From the NCBI GenBank assembly GCA_028284705.1, contig JANQRE010000044.1:1-64000 (forward strand): a stretch of DNA of 64,000 bases, given 5' to 3'. Origin of the DNA: Paracoccaceae bacterium. GTDB taxonomy: Bacteria; Pseudomonadota; Alphaproteobacteria; Rhodobacterales; Rhodobacteraceae. How positions within the stretch are numbered: position 1 is the first letter of the stretch; each line of letters begins with the position of its first letter. The translations under genes were made by a program, and so were the position numbers. Below the pieces are notes generated by a model. That model was not told the DNA's origin. It saw only the letters and a program-made list of their open reading frames with translations, and searched no databases. Below are positions 9,389 to 17,678 of the stretch, one piece after another.

Positions 9389-9417
9389 ATAATAGGCGGC
9401 TCGTGGAGTTTGGTCAA
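9389..9417 (-). promoter_or_regulatory. Sigma-70-type promoter of the liu operon
   Basis: Read on the minus strand: a -35 box TTGACC (9417-9412), a 17-base spacer and a -10 box TATTAT (9394-9389). Spacing is ideal and the boxes are near consensus. The predicted start of transcription is near 9382, about 28 bases before the liuA ATG. Assigned by eye; no other candidate of this quality exists before liuA. Confidence 0.7.
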
Positions 9418-9538
9418 ACAGAAATCGACGAATTTCTGAGTCGCATTAAGCACTTATTAACCTTTCGATCCGCGAGAATGCGCGAACGGAACACTGACAG
9501 TTTACGTGAATTCGTCCCAGCGTCAGGTGGCGAGCGCT

Positions 9539-9566
9539 CAAAAGGTAAGGAATACCTTACCTTTTG
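9539..9566. repeat. Perfect 12-bp inverted repeat with 4-base loop
   Basis: Arms CAAAAGGTAAGG (9539-9550) and CCTTACCTTTTG (9555-9566) around AATA. It sits in the 320-bp gap between two divergent genes, so it cannot be a terminator for either. An operator for the 9675 gene or a 5'-leader hairpin is possible. Apart from this, the liu promoter and its operator, I see nothing else in this gap. Confidence 0.6.
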
Positions 9567-9674
9567 CCGGAGTTATGCCGCCCAAGTCCTTGGTTTTTCA
9601 ACAAGAACCTTGCGGCGCGGTAACCTTGTGCCCCATTTTTGACACATTGTTAACCTGGGAAAAAGAACATCACC

Positions 9675-10550
9675 ATGATCTATCTTGCCTTCTATCGAGG
9701 CGAGGGTCGGTTCCTGAGTGACACGCTGGTTCAGTGGGTCACAAGATCCGAATTCTCGCATTGTGAACTTTTCGCAAGCGACACACCTCCGCGCGAGGGA
9801 GAAACCCGCACCTGCATCACTGCCGTGGGAAAGAAAGGCGGCGTCTGCGTGAAAGACGTGACCTTCCGCCCCGGCGCCTATGAATTCGTGCCCGTGCCCT
9901 GGGCGCCGAGCGACACGCTGCAAAAAGCGATCGATCTCTTGGGTCAGGGCTATGACTACTGGGGCCTGTTGATGACGCAGTTTCTGAACCTGCGCCGCCA
10001 TGCCTCCGGCCGCTGGTTTTGCTCAAAATTCGCGGCCTACGCGTTGGGGATGTCAGAAGCGCATACCTACGCGCCGGGGGACCTCAAACGCATCATTGAA
10101 GAGAAGAACAAGGTCTATCATCTGGCGCAGCTGACCAAAGGCGTCGCGGCACCCAGCCACGAGCCCGAGATCGAAGAAACGCCTCTACCCGGTCGCGACA
10201 TCCGGTTGCCCGAGCTTGAGGGCCTCATCCCGAATAACCCTAGAAATAAGGGCGCAATCGTCCTCGCTGAAGGTGAGTGGCAGGCGCATGTCCAGAAGCC
10301 CCGCAAGTATCCGGTCCGTGCGCGGAAGGCTCTGCGGACGCGCATAACGCCAACTGTCGTAGCGCGAAGTGAAGGCCTTGGGCACCGCAGCGCCGAACCA
10401 CTTGAGCTCCACGCCGCGAGCGGCACAGGCAGCGCAGAAATCGTCAATTTCCCCAGGGCTGGCTTCGGGCAGCCGGAACTGGATAGAGGAGCCGACATAA
10501 AGACCCCCCGGATTGCGCTCAATGACGCGCAGACCGGGGATATTGCGTAG
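9675..10550 (+). CDS. YiiX/NlpC-P60-like papain-fold hydrolase; C-terminal third antisense to the DegT gene
   Basis: 291 codons. The first ~150 residues form a recognisable YiiX/permuted NlpC-P60-like domain: MIYLAFYRGEG, LVQWVTRSEFSHCELF with candidate catalytic H29, and SGRWFCSKFAAYALG with candidate nucleophile C116. Such proteins are amidases or thioesterases, often of unknown substrate. The start has an upstream GGGAAAAAGAA ribosome site. From about residue 170 the frame runs opposite to the 3' end of the DegT gene (10185-10550), and its composition there (RKALRTRITPTVV, GLGHRSAEPLEL) looks like a shadow translation, so the tail may be non-functional read-through of a lost stop. There is no signal peptide. 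Confidence 0.7.
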   Translation: MIYLAFYRGEGRFLSDTLVQWVTRSEFSHCELFASDTPPREGETRTCITAVGKKGGVCVKDVTFRPGAYEFVPVPWAPSDTLQKAIDLLGQGYDYWGLLMTQFLNLRRHASGRWFCSKFAAYALGMSEAHTYAPGDLKRIIEEKNKVYHLAQLTKGVAAPSHEPEIEETPLPGRDIRLPELEGLIPNNPRNKGAIVLAEGEWQAHVQKPRKYPVRARKALRTRITPTVVARSEGLGHRSAEPLELHAASGTGSAEIVNFPRAGFGQPELDRGADIKTPRIALNDAQTGDIA

Positions 10551-11393
10551 GCCGGTCTCGACGATCTTGTAGCGCGCATTCCAGGCCTCAACCTGACTTC
10601 CCAGGTTAGAGAGTTGGGGCCGAAGGATCGCAGCGCGCAGATTGTCCATCCGGCCTGAGACATTGGGTGTCTCCCACTTCGCTTGTTCGAAGCTTTCGGA
10701 CGGGGGGGCGGCGCTGTGTCTTTCGTAGAGCATGTAGCTGCCGGACAGGATAATGGCGCGCACCATGACATCCGGATCGTCGGAGATCAGAAATCCACCC
10801 TCGCCGGAATTGATGTGTTTATAGGTCTGGCAGGAATAGCAGCCGATAAGCCCGTGACGACCGGAGGGCACACCCTTCCACTCGGCACCCATGGTATGTG
10901 CGCAGTCTTCGATGACCTTGACCCCTGCCCCTTCGCAGATCGCCATCAACGCGTCCATGTCGCAGAGATGGCCGCGCATATGGGACAAGAGAAGCACCTT
11001 AGCGCCAGAGCTGTCGATCTTGGCAGCGAGGTCATCGAGGTCGATGGTCAGATCCTCAGCGATCTCGACAAAGACCGGGTCCGCCCCAACCGCGGCAATC
11101 GCACCGGGCACCGGTGCTAGTGTAAAGCCGTTGGAAAGCACCTTGTCGCCCGGCCCGACACCGATGGCCCGCAGAGCGGCCCCCATGGCATAGCCGCCCG
11201 ACGCCACAGCCAGCGTGTATTTCGCCCCGGTGAAGGCTGCGAACTCCTGCTCCAAGAGCGCCGTTTCGCCCAGTTCTCCGGGCTCGACATTATAGCGATG
11301 CAAGCGGCCATGGCGCATCACAGCAACAGCGGCCTCAATGCCCTCCTCAGGGATTGGCTCCTGCTGCGTGAATGATCCTGTGAATGTCTCCAT
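10185..11393 (-). CDS. DegT/DnrJ/EryC1/StrS-type PLP aminotransferase
   Basis: 402 aa PLP-dependent sugar aminotransferase family. The Schiff-base lysine is K192 in SCQTYKHINSGEGG, the standard motif, and the IEDCAHTMGA segment (161-170) carries the PLP-binding aspartate. Full family length with the usual C-terminal LPLTFSEDDCALISRVI helix. A good ribosome site (GAGAGGGG) precedes the ATG at 11393. No sugar-nucleotide or polysaccharide genes lie nearby, so the substrate is unknown. The last 122 codons overlap the opposite-strand hydrolase frame. Confidence 0.88.
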   Translation of the reverse strand: METFTGSFTQQEPIPEEGIEAAVAVMRHGRLHRYNVEPGELGETALLEQEFAAFTGAKYTLAVASGGYAMGAALRAIGVGPGDKVLSNGFTLAPVPGAIAAVGADPVFVEIAEDLTIDLDDLAAKIDSSGAKVLLLSHMRGHLCDMDALMAICEGAGVKVIEDCAHTMGAEWKGVPSGRHGLIGCYSCQTYKHINSGEGGFLISDDPDVMVRAIILSGSYMLYERHSAAPPSESFEQAKWETPNVSGRMDNLRAAILRPQLSNLGSQVEAWNARYKIVETGLRNIPGLRVIERNPGGLYVGSSIQFRLPEASPGEIDDFCAACAARGVELKWFGAAVPKAFTSRYDSWRYARPQSLPRTDRILAGLLDMRLPLTFSEDDCALISRVIRDEALKLGQPDVATG

Positions 11394-11447
11394 GGTCCCC
11401 TCTCCGCCTATCCTAGCAGAAAACAGTGAGGGTCGCCTTGTGATCCG

Positions 11448-12119
11448 TCAAGTTTCGCTGACCAGCGTCCCCGCAAGTTCAGGTAAATCGTTGAAATGAT
11501 TTAGCAACGCTTCAGGTGCGAGGTCGGAGACCGTGTCTCCCTCAGGACTGAAGGTGACGAGCACGCAAGGCACACCGGCAGCGCGCGCCGTGTCGCGATC
11601 CGTTTTGGTGTCGCCGATCATCAGTGACCGGGTAACGGCCCCGCCGGCATAACCGACAGCCGCCACGTAAGGGGCCGGGTCGGGTTTGCGCACGGGCAAC
11701 GTGTCCGCGCCGACAATTGCGTGGAAGAGATCGCTGACCCCGAGTGAGCGAAGCAGCGTTTTGGCGAGGCCCTCGGGCTTGTTGGTGCAAATCGCGACAC
11801 GCCAGCGTTCTGCCCGCAGTGCCTCAATCGCCGCGACCGCACCGTCATAGAGAACGGTATGCACGTCAATCGCGTCGCCATAGGCTTGCAGCAGGACCGG
11901 GTATTGTGCGTCGATCAGGGGCGTTGCATCGGCCAGTCCGAGCCGCTCAAAGCCCAGCGTCAGCATCGCGCGGCCACCCCGAAGCGCAGTCGCGGCATCG
12001 GTGGCCGGGTCCAGCAGATCGCCATGGCCCAGCCCCCGGAAACAGCTATTGGCCGCCGCGATCAGATCGCCGCTGGTATCGGCCAAGGTGCCGTCGAGAT
12101 CGAAAACAACCGTGCGCAT
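11448..12119 (-). CDS. gph: Phosphoglycolate phosphatase (HAD superfamily)
   Basis: 223 aa HAD hydrolase that removes phosphate from 2-phosphoglycolate, formed by DNA repair or photorespiratory-type chemistry. Motif I is FDLDGTLADTS at 6-16 (nucleophile D7), motif II the ICTNKPEG threonine, and motif IV MIGDTKTDRDTARAAG. The helical cap lies between. It is divergent from glmU. Other HAD phosphatases (for example for pyrophosphate or nucleotide phosphates) cannot be excluded, but the N-terminus and length match Gph. Confidence 0.85.
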   Translation of the reverse strand: MRTVVFDLDGTLADTSGDLIAAANSCFRGLGHGDLLDPATDAATALRGGRAMLTLGFERLGLADATPLIDAQYPVLLQAYGDAIDVHTVLYDGAVAAIEALRAERWRVAICTNKPEGLAKTLLRSLGVSDLFHAIVGADTLPVRKPDPAPYVAAVGYAGGAVTRSLMIGDTKTDRDTARAAGVPCVLVTFSPEGDTVSDLAPEALLNHFNDLPELAGTLVSET

Positions 12120-12244
12120 CTGCCCTGCCCCTTCGTTTCACCCCCTGTAACGCAAGGAAATACGTTTTGACAGGCTTGCACTTGCGCGTGGCCCCGACCC
12201 CGGTAGAAGAGGTCGGAAAACACGAGGGATCACGAGCGGACCAC

Positions 12245-13591
12245 ATGGATACAAGCCTTGTCATACTGGCCGCGGGCCAAGGCAAACGGATGAACTCCGA
12301 CTTGCCGAAAGTGCTGCATAAGATCGGCGATGCGCCGCTGTTGTGGCACGCGATGGCCTCGGGGCGGGCGATGGAACCGGCACGCATTGTCGTGGTCACC
12401 GGCCATGGCGCGGAGGCGGTTGAGGCCTCGGCCAGAGGATTTGATGCGGATGCGATTTGTGTGCGCCAATCCGAGCAATTGGGCACCGGACATGCCGTGT
12501 TGCAGGCGAAAGAGGCTTTGGCGGATTTTGACGGCGATGTGATCGTTCTCTACGGCGATACACCTTTCATCAGCTCGGAAACGCTTGCGCGGATTGCCGA
12601 AGCGCGTGCCTCGTCCGATCTGGTGGTGTTGGGCTTTGAGGCCGCCGATCCCGGGCGCTACGGGCGACTGGTGCTGAAAGGCGGGAAGCTTGACCGCATC
12701 GTCGAAGCAAAGGACGCCAATGCCGGGGAACTGGCGATCACGCTGTGCAATTCCGGCGTCATGGCGGCCTCGCGCGCTCTGATGTTTGAGCTGTTGGATC
12801 AGCTTGGCAATGACAATGCGCAAGGTGAGTACTACCTGACCGATCTGGTGGAACTGGCGCAAAAGGCGGGCAAATCCTCCGTCGTGGTGACCTGCGAAGA
12901 AGCCGAGACCTTGGGCATCAATTCGCGCCAGGAACTGGCCGCGGCAGAGGTGCAGTTTCAGGCCCGCATGCGGGCGGCGGCGCTGGAGGACGGCGTGTCG
13001 CTGGCCGATCCGGGCTCGACCTATTTCAGCTTCGACACGGTGTTGGGACGCGATACCTCCGTGGGCCCGAATGTGGTCTTCGGCCCCGGCGTGACGGTGG
13101 AAACCGGCGCCGAGATCAAGGCGTTTTGCCATCTGGAGGGGTGTCATGTGTCGCGCGGCGCGGTCGTAGGGCCTTTCGCGCGGCTGCGGCCCGGGGCGGA
13201 ACTGAGCGAAGGCGCGAAGATCGGCAATTTCGTCGAGATCAAGAATGCCGAGATCGCCGAGGGCGCGAAGGTCAACCATCTGTCCTATGTCGGCGATGCG
13301 CGCATCGGGAAAGCGGCGAATATCGGCGCGGGCACGATCACCTGCAATTATGACGGGGTGATGAAGCACCGAACCGAGATCGGGGCGAATGCCTTTATTG
13401 GCTCCGACACGCTGCTGGTGGCCCCGGTGAAAGTGGGCGCTGACGCGATGACGGCGTCGGGCACGGTGGTGACCGAAGATGTGCCCGATGGAGCGCTGGC
13501 GATTGGCCGGGCGCGGCAGGAAAACAAGGCAGGATTTGCGGTGCGTCTGATGGAGATGCTCCGCGCCAAGAAATTGAAGAAAGACAAGTAA
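12245..13591 (+). CDS. glmU: Bifunctional UDP-N-acetylglucosamine pyrophosphorylase / glucosamine-1-phosphate acetyltransferase
   Basis: Makes UDP-GlcNAc for peptidoglycan and lipid A. 448 aa. The N-terminal uridyltransferase has LAAGQGKRMNSDLPKVLH (8-25), and the C-terminal left-handed beta-helix shows hexapeptide repeats (for example IGNFVEIKNAEIAEGAKVNHLSYVGDA region and NIGAGTITCNYDG) with the acetyltransferase histidine area. The frame is open back to 11744, but MDTSLVILAAG at 12245 is the family start. It is followed without a gap by glmS (TAA then ATG), forming a UDP-GlcNAc operon. Confidence 0.96.
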   Translation: MDTSLVILAAGQGKRMNSDLPKVLHKIGDAPLLWHAMASGRAMEPARIVVVTGHGAEAVEASARGFDADAICVRQSEQLGTGHAVLQAKEALADFDGDVIVLYGDTPFISSETLARIAEARASSDLVVLGFEAADPGRYGRLVLKGGKLDRIVEAKDANAGELAITLCNSGVMAASRALMFELLDQLGNDNAQGEYYLTDLVELAQKAGKSSVVVTCEEAETLGINSRQELAAAEVQFQARMRAAALEDGVSLADPGSTYFSFDTVLGRDTSVGPNVVFGPGVTVETGAEIKAFCHLEGCHVSRGAVVGPFARLRPGAELSEGAKIGNFVEIKNAEIAEGAKVNHLSYVGDARIGKAANIGAGTITCNYDGVMKHRTEIGANAFIGSDTLLVAPVKVGADAMTASGTVVTEDVPDGALAIGRARQENKAGFAVRLMEMLRAKKLKKDK

Positions 13592-15415
13592 ATGTGCGGA
13601 ATTGTTGGCGTTTTGGGCAAGCATGAGGTGGCTCCTATTATCGTGGAGTCCCTGAAACGGCTGGAATATCGCGGCTATGACAGCGCCGGGATCGCGACCG
13701 TGAACAATGGCGTGCTAGACCGGCGGCGGGCGGTGGGCAAGCTGATCAACCTCTCCGATCTGCTGGTGCATGAGCCCCTGCCCGGCAAGTCCGGCATCGG
13801 CCATACCCGCTGGGCGACCCATGGGGAGCCGTCGGTGAAGAACGCGCATCCCCATCAGGCGGGACCTGTGGCGGTGGTGCACAATGGGATCATTGAAAAC
13901 TTCAAGGAGTTGCGCGCCGATCTGGCCGAGAAAGGCCTGACGCCCGAAACGGATACCGACACGGAAACCGTCGTGATGATGGTGCGCCATTATCTCGACC
14001 AAGGGCTCGCGCCCCGCGATGCGGCTGAGCAGACGATTGCGCGGCTCGAAGGAGCCTTTGCGCTGTGTTTCCTGTTCCACGGCGAAGAGGATCTGATGAT
14101 CGCCGCGCGCAAGGGTTCTCCGCTGGCCATCGGCCATGGGGAAGGCGAGATGTTTGTGGGCTCGGACGCGATTGCGCTGGCGCCGATGACCTCGCAGGTG
14201 ACTTATCTCGATGAGGGCGACTGGGCCGTCATCACCCGCGAAACCCTTGAAATCATTGATGCAAATGGCAATCTCGCCAACCGCCCGGTCAAGACCATTG
14301 CGCTCGATGCCGCGCGGGTTGAGAAAGGCGGCTACCAGCATTTCATGGCCAAGGAGATCGCCGAGCAACCGGTGGTTCTGGCCGACGCAATCGCGGCCTA
14401 TGTCGATGAAGCGAACGGCCAGATCGCCCTGCCCAGTGGTGAAATCGATTTCACCGCCTGCGACCGGGTGATCATGGTTGCCTTCGGCACGGCATTCTAT
14501 GCCTGTCAGGTGGCGAAATACTGGTTCGAACAGATCGCAGGGCTGCCGGTGGAGGTCGATATCGCCTCTGAATTCCGCTACCGCGAGCCACCGATTTCCG
14601 AGAAATCCTACGCGCTTTTCGTCAGCCAGTCGGGTGAGACGGCGGACACGCTGGCCGCCCTGCGCTACGCCGCCGATCGCGCCGCGAAGGTGCTTTCGGT
14701 AGTGAATGTGCCGGAAAGTTCCATCGCGCGCGAAAGTGATGTCGCACTGCCGATCCTTGCCGGCACCGAGATCGGCGTGGCCTCGACGAAAGCCTTCACC
14801 TGCCAGTTGAGCGCGCTGATGTCGCTGGCGCTTCTGGCGGGCCATCAACGCGGCACGCTGGACGATGCGGCACTTGCGTCCCGGCTGGAGCACCTGCGAT
14901 CGGTCCCCGGATTGGTCAACCAGGCGATGGCGGCGGAAGCCCAAATCAAATCGGTGGCGCGCAAGATCGCCTCCGCCACGGATGTGCTATTCCTCGGGCG
15001 TGGCTCGATGTTTCCGCTGGCGTTGGAAGGCGCACTGAAACTCAAGGAAATCAGCTACATACATGCCGAAGGCTATGCATCCGGCGAGCTGAAACACGGA
15101 CCGATAGCGCTCATTGATAAGAAGATGCCGGTGGTAGTGATGGCCCCGAAAGACGCGCTGTTCGACAAGACGATTTCAAACATGCAGGAGGTCATGGCGC
15201 GGGGCGGTCGCGTGGTGCTGATCACCGATGCGGACGGGGCCGAAGAGGCCTCTGACGGGGTGTGGCAGACCATTGTCATGCCGACCATTGACCCGCTCTT
15301 CGCGCCGATCCTTTATGCGGTGCCTGCGCAGCTTCTGAGCTATCACACGGCGGTGGCAAAAGGCACGGATGTGGATCAACCACGCAATCTGGCCAAATCC
15401 GTCACGGTGGAATGA
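13592..15415 (+). CDS. glmS: Glutamine-fructose-6-phosphate aminotransferase (isomerising)
   Basis: First committed step of hexosamine synthesis, supplying glucosamine-6-phosphate. 607 aa. N-terminal Ntn glutaminase with catalytic Cys2 in MCGIVGVLG and HTRWATHGEPS; C-terminal double SIS isomerase domain (VAFGTAFYACQVAKYW, SQSGETADTLAALR, STKAFTCQ) and the end motif DQPRNLAKSVTVE. The ATG immediately follows the glmU stop, and the stop overlaps the next gene by 4 bp. No glmS ribozyme is expected or seen, as there is no leader. Confidence 0.97.
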   Translation: MCGIVGVLGKHEVAPIIVESLKRLEYRGYDSAGIATVNNGVLDRRRAVGKLINLSDLLVHEPLPGKSGIGHTRWATHGEPSVKNAHPHQAGPVAVVHNGIIENFKELRADLAEKGLTPETDTDTETVVMMVRHYLDQGLAPRDAAEQTIARLEGAFALCFLFHGEEDLMIAARKGSPLAIGHGEGEMFVGSDAIALAPMTSQVTYLDEGDWAVITRETLEIIDANGNLANRPVKTIALDAARVEKGGYQHFMAKEIAEQPVVLADAIAAYVDEANGQIALPSGEIDFTACDRVIMVAFGTAFYACQVAKYWFEQIAGLPVEVDIASEFRYREPPISEKSYALFVSQSGETADTLAALRYAADRAAKVLSVVNVPESSIARESDVALPILAGTEIGVASTKAFTCQLSALMSLALLAGHQRGTLDDAALASRLEHLRSVPGLVNQAMAAEAQIKSVARKIASATDVLFLGRGSMFPLALEGALKLKEISYIHAEGYASGELKHGPIALIDKKMPVVVMAPKDALFDKTISNMQEVMARGGRVVLITDADGAEEASDGVWQTIVMPTIDPLFAPILYAVPAQLLSYHTAVAKGTDVDQPRNLAKSVTVE

Positions 15416-16104
15416 CCTCGCCCCACTTGGAGCCGTTTCTGGCGGAGTTGCGTGCGCATGCGAACCCGCAGAAGGCGCAGGAAATGCAGGCCTATCACAA
15501 GGTGGCGCGCCCGTATCTGGGCGTTGCGAACCCTATGCTGGATGCGGCGGCGAAAGACTGGCGGCGGAGGGTGTCTTTGGAAGAGCGCGTCGCACTCGCC
15601 GATGCGCTTTGGCAGACGAATATCCACGAGGCGCGGGTGGCGGCGGCGAAACTCCTGACGCAAGCGCGTCTGCGGCCTGATGACGGCCCTGCCTGGGACG
15701 TGATCACATCCTGGGTGCCGGATTTTGACGCCTGGGCGGTGGCCGATCATGCGTGCATGGCGGGGCAGAAGCGGCTGGTCTGGCAGCCGTCTCGTTTGGA
15801 CGAGGTGGAGCTCTGGACGCGGTCAGATCACATGTGGACCCGGCGCGCGGCACTGGTCATCACCTTGCCCTGGACGAAGCAGAACCATCCCAAGCCAGAG
15901 GAACTGGCCGCCCGGGATCGCATCCTCGGTTGGGCCGCGTCTTATGTCGAGGATCACGACTGGTTCATTCAGAAGGCGATTGCCTGGTGGTTGCGCGAAT
16001 TGTCCAAGCACGACCCTGAGAGAACTAGAGTGTTTTTAGAGGTTTATGGCGAGAAGCTAAAGCCCTTCGCCCAAAAGGAGGCGGCGCGCAAACTCAGCCT
16101 TTGA
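15412..16104 (+). CDS. DNA alkylation repair (AlkD-like HEAT-repeat) protein
   Basis: 230 aa, all helical, resembling the AlkC/AlkD family of HEAT-like DNA glycosylases that remove alkylated bases: YHKVARPYLGVANP near the N-terminus, LWQTNIHEARVAAAKLL, WVPDFDAWAVADH, MWTRRAALVITL, and DHDWFIQKAIAWWLRELSKHDP near the end. Its ATG overlaps the glmS stop (ATGA), so it is translated with glmS. The 3' end overlaps a convergent lipoprotein gene by 11 bp. The glycosylase activity is inferred from family. Confidence 0.85.
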   Translation: MTSPHLEPFLAELRAHANPQKAQEMQAYHKVARPYLGVANPMLDAAAKDWRRRVSLEERVALADALWQTNIHEARVAAAKLLTQARLRPDDGPAWDVITSWVPDFDAWAVADHACMAGQKRLVWQPSRLDEVELWTRSDHMWTRRAALVITLPWTKQNHPKPEELAARDRILGWAASYVEDHDWFIQKAIAWWLRELSKHDPERTRVFLEVYGEKLKPFAQKEAARKLSL

Positions 16105-16576
16105 AGACCGAGACCGTCGGCAGATCGGTCAGACCCAAGCCCAGCGCCCGCATGGCCGCGAGTGAGATGCGGCTGCCCGCAGTGCCCGGTCCGTCGATGG
16201 GGATCAGGGTGACGTTGACGCTCGCCCCGCTCGCCGCTTCGACCCTGCCCTCGGTCTCGGAAGAAACAAGCGGGGTTTTCAGCCAGAACCCTTGTTCGGT
16301 CGGGTCCCCAAGGCTCGCCACTGTCTGCCCCAACGCCGAGCCACCGCCGCTGGGTGCCGTCGCCTCCGCGCGTTCTGCCGCGGTGGTCGTGTCGAGCGCT
16401 TCCGCAGTTTGCCCCGCCGCGCCAACTTCGACGGTTTCGGTGGCTGTGGCCTCCGGCCGGGGCTCGGGCCGCGTCGTCGGCGCTTCGGTTCCCGGAGAGA
16501 CCGGGCTTTCTGTCTGTTGAAACACCGCACAGCCCGACAGAACCGCCGGAATAACCAGGGGAATGAACCATCTCAT
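16094..16576 (-). CDS. Lipoprotein with low-complexity linker
   Basis: 160 aa. The signal peptide ends in a lipobox (LSGC, lipidated C15). A long Thr/Glu/Pro/Ala-rich linker follows (about 22-80) and then a small beta-rich domain of about 75 residues ending LGLTDLPTVSVFKG. It is anchored in the envelope, most likely the outer membrane. I recognise no characterised family; similar Rhodobacterales proteins are sometimes mislabelled from sugar-dehydratase hits. It is divergent from moaA. Confidence 0.75.
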   Translation of the reverse strand: MRWFIPLVIPAVLSGCAVFQQTESPVSPGTEAPTTRPEPRPEATATETVEVGAAGQTAEALDTTTAAERAEATAPSGGGSALGQTVASLGDPTEQGFWLKTPLVSSETEGRVEAASGASVNVTLIPIDGPGTAGSRISLAAMRALGLGLTDLPTVSVFKG

Positions 16577-16652
16577 ATCGCCACCCTAGGCAATACGTCT
16601 CACCCCTTCAACAATGCTTGTGGGATCGCGCGCGGCGACCTAAACTTTGCCC

Positions 16653-17657
16653 ATGTCTGCCCCTTTGATTGACCCGTTCCAGCGCGCCATCACCTATCTG
16701 CGCCTCAGCGTCACCGACCGCTGCGATTTCCGCTGCGTCTATTGCATGTCGGAGAATATGCAGTTCCTGCCGAAGAAAGACCTGCTGACTTTGGAGGAGT
16801 TGGACCGGCTGTGCTCGGCCTTTATTCGGATGGGCGTCGAGAAGCTGCGCATCACCGGCGGTGAGCCTTTGGTGCGCCGTGGAATCATGACGTTTTTCAA
16901 CGGCATGGCGCGGCATCTTGAGAGTGGGGCGTTGAAGGAGCTGACGCTGACGACCAATGGCTCTCAGTTGGAGAAGTTTGCAGATGACCTCTACGCGGCG
17001 GGCGTGCGGCGGGTGAATATCTCGCTCGATACGCTGGATGAGACGAAATTTGCCGAGATCACCCGCTGGGGGCGGTTGCCGCAAGTGCTGCGCGGTGTGG
17101 ATGCGGCACAGAAGGCCGGGCTGCGGGTAAAGATCAATGCGGTGGCTTTGAAAGATTTCAACGAAGAGGAACTGTTTGATCTGCAAAGCTGGTGTGCCGA
17201 ACGCGACATGGATCTGACCTTTATCGAGGTCATGCCGATGGGCGATATCGGCAATGAGAACCGGTTGGGGCAATATTGGGCCTTGGACGATCTGCGGGCA
17301 CGCCTGGCCGAGCGGTTCACCCTGACCGATCTGGCCGAGCGCACCGGCGGTCCCGCCCGCTATATGCGGCTGGAAGAGACCGGGCAGAAGATCGGGCTTA
17401 TCACACCGCTGACCCATAATTTCTGCGAGAGCTGTAACCGGGTGCGCGTGACCTGCACCGGTGAAATTTACACCTGCCTCGGTCAGGAAGGGAAATCCGA
17501 TCTGCGGGCGCCTTTGCGGGCCTCGGAGGCTGACGCGCCTCTGGAAGAGGCGATCCGGGCCGCGATCGGGCTGAAACCCAAAGGCCACGATTTTGACTAT
17601 TCGCGACAGGAACTTGGTGGACAAATGTCGCGCCATATGAGCCATACGGGCGGGTAA
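16653..17657 (+). CDS. moaA: GTP 3',8-cyclase, molybdenum cofactor biosynthesis
   Basis: Radical SAM enzyme making the first molybdopterin intermediate from GTP with MoaC. 334 aa. The N-terminal SAM [4Fe-4S] site is CDFRCVYC (CxxxCxxC, near 26-33), TGGEPLVR binds SAM, and the second C-terminal cluster cysteines are in [13 protein letters not shown] and GEIYTC. It ends in the conserved GG dipeptide (SHTGG). I chose ATG at 16653; a TTG two codons earlier is possible. No other mo-cofactor genes are in view. Confidence 0.95.
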   Translation: MSAPLIDPFQRAITYLRLSVTDRCDFRCVYCMSENMQFLPKKDLLTLEELDRLCSAFIRMGVEKLRITGGEPLVRRGIMTFFNGMARHLESGALKELTLTTNGSQLEKFADDLYAAGVRRVNISLDTLDETKFAEITRWGRLPQVLRGVDAAQKAGLRVKINAVALKDFNEEELFDLQSWCAERDMDLTFIEVMPMGDIGNENRLGQYWALDDLRARLAERFTLTDLAERTGGPARYMRLEETGQKIGLITPLTHNFCESCNRVRVTCTGEIYTCLGQEGKSDLRAPLRASEADAPLEEAIRAAIGLKPKGHDFDYSRQELGGQMSRHMSHTGG

Positions 17658-17678
17658 CTGCGCCCGGAGCCGTATCCC

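Noticed and set aside
9289-9642. A 117-codon frame across the liuA promoter
   Set aside because: It has no ribosome site and crosses the promoter, operator and hairpin, all better explained as regulatory DNA.
13715-14944. A 409-codon open frame on the minus strand
   Set aside because: It is antisense to glmS, has no ribosome site and its translation is arginine/histidine-rich shadow sequence.
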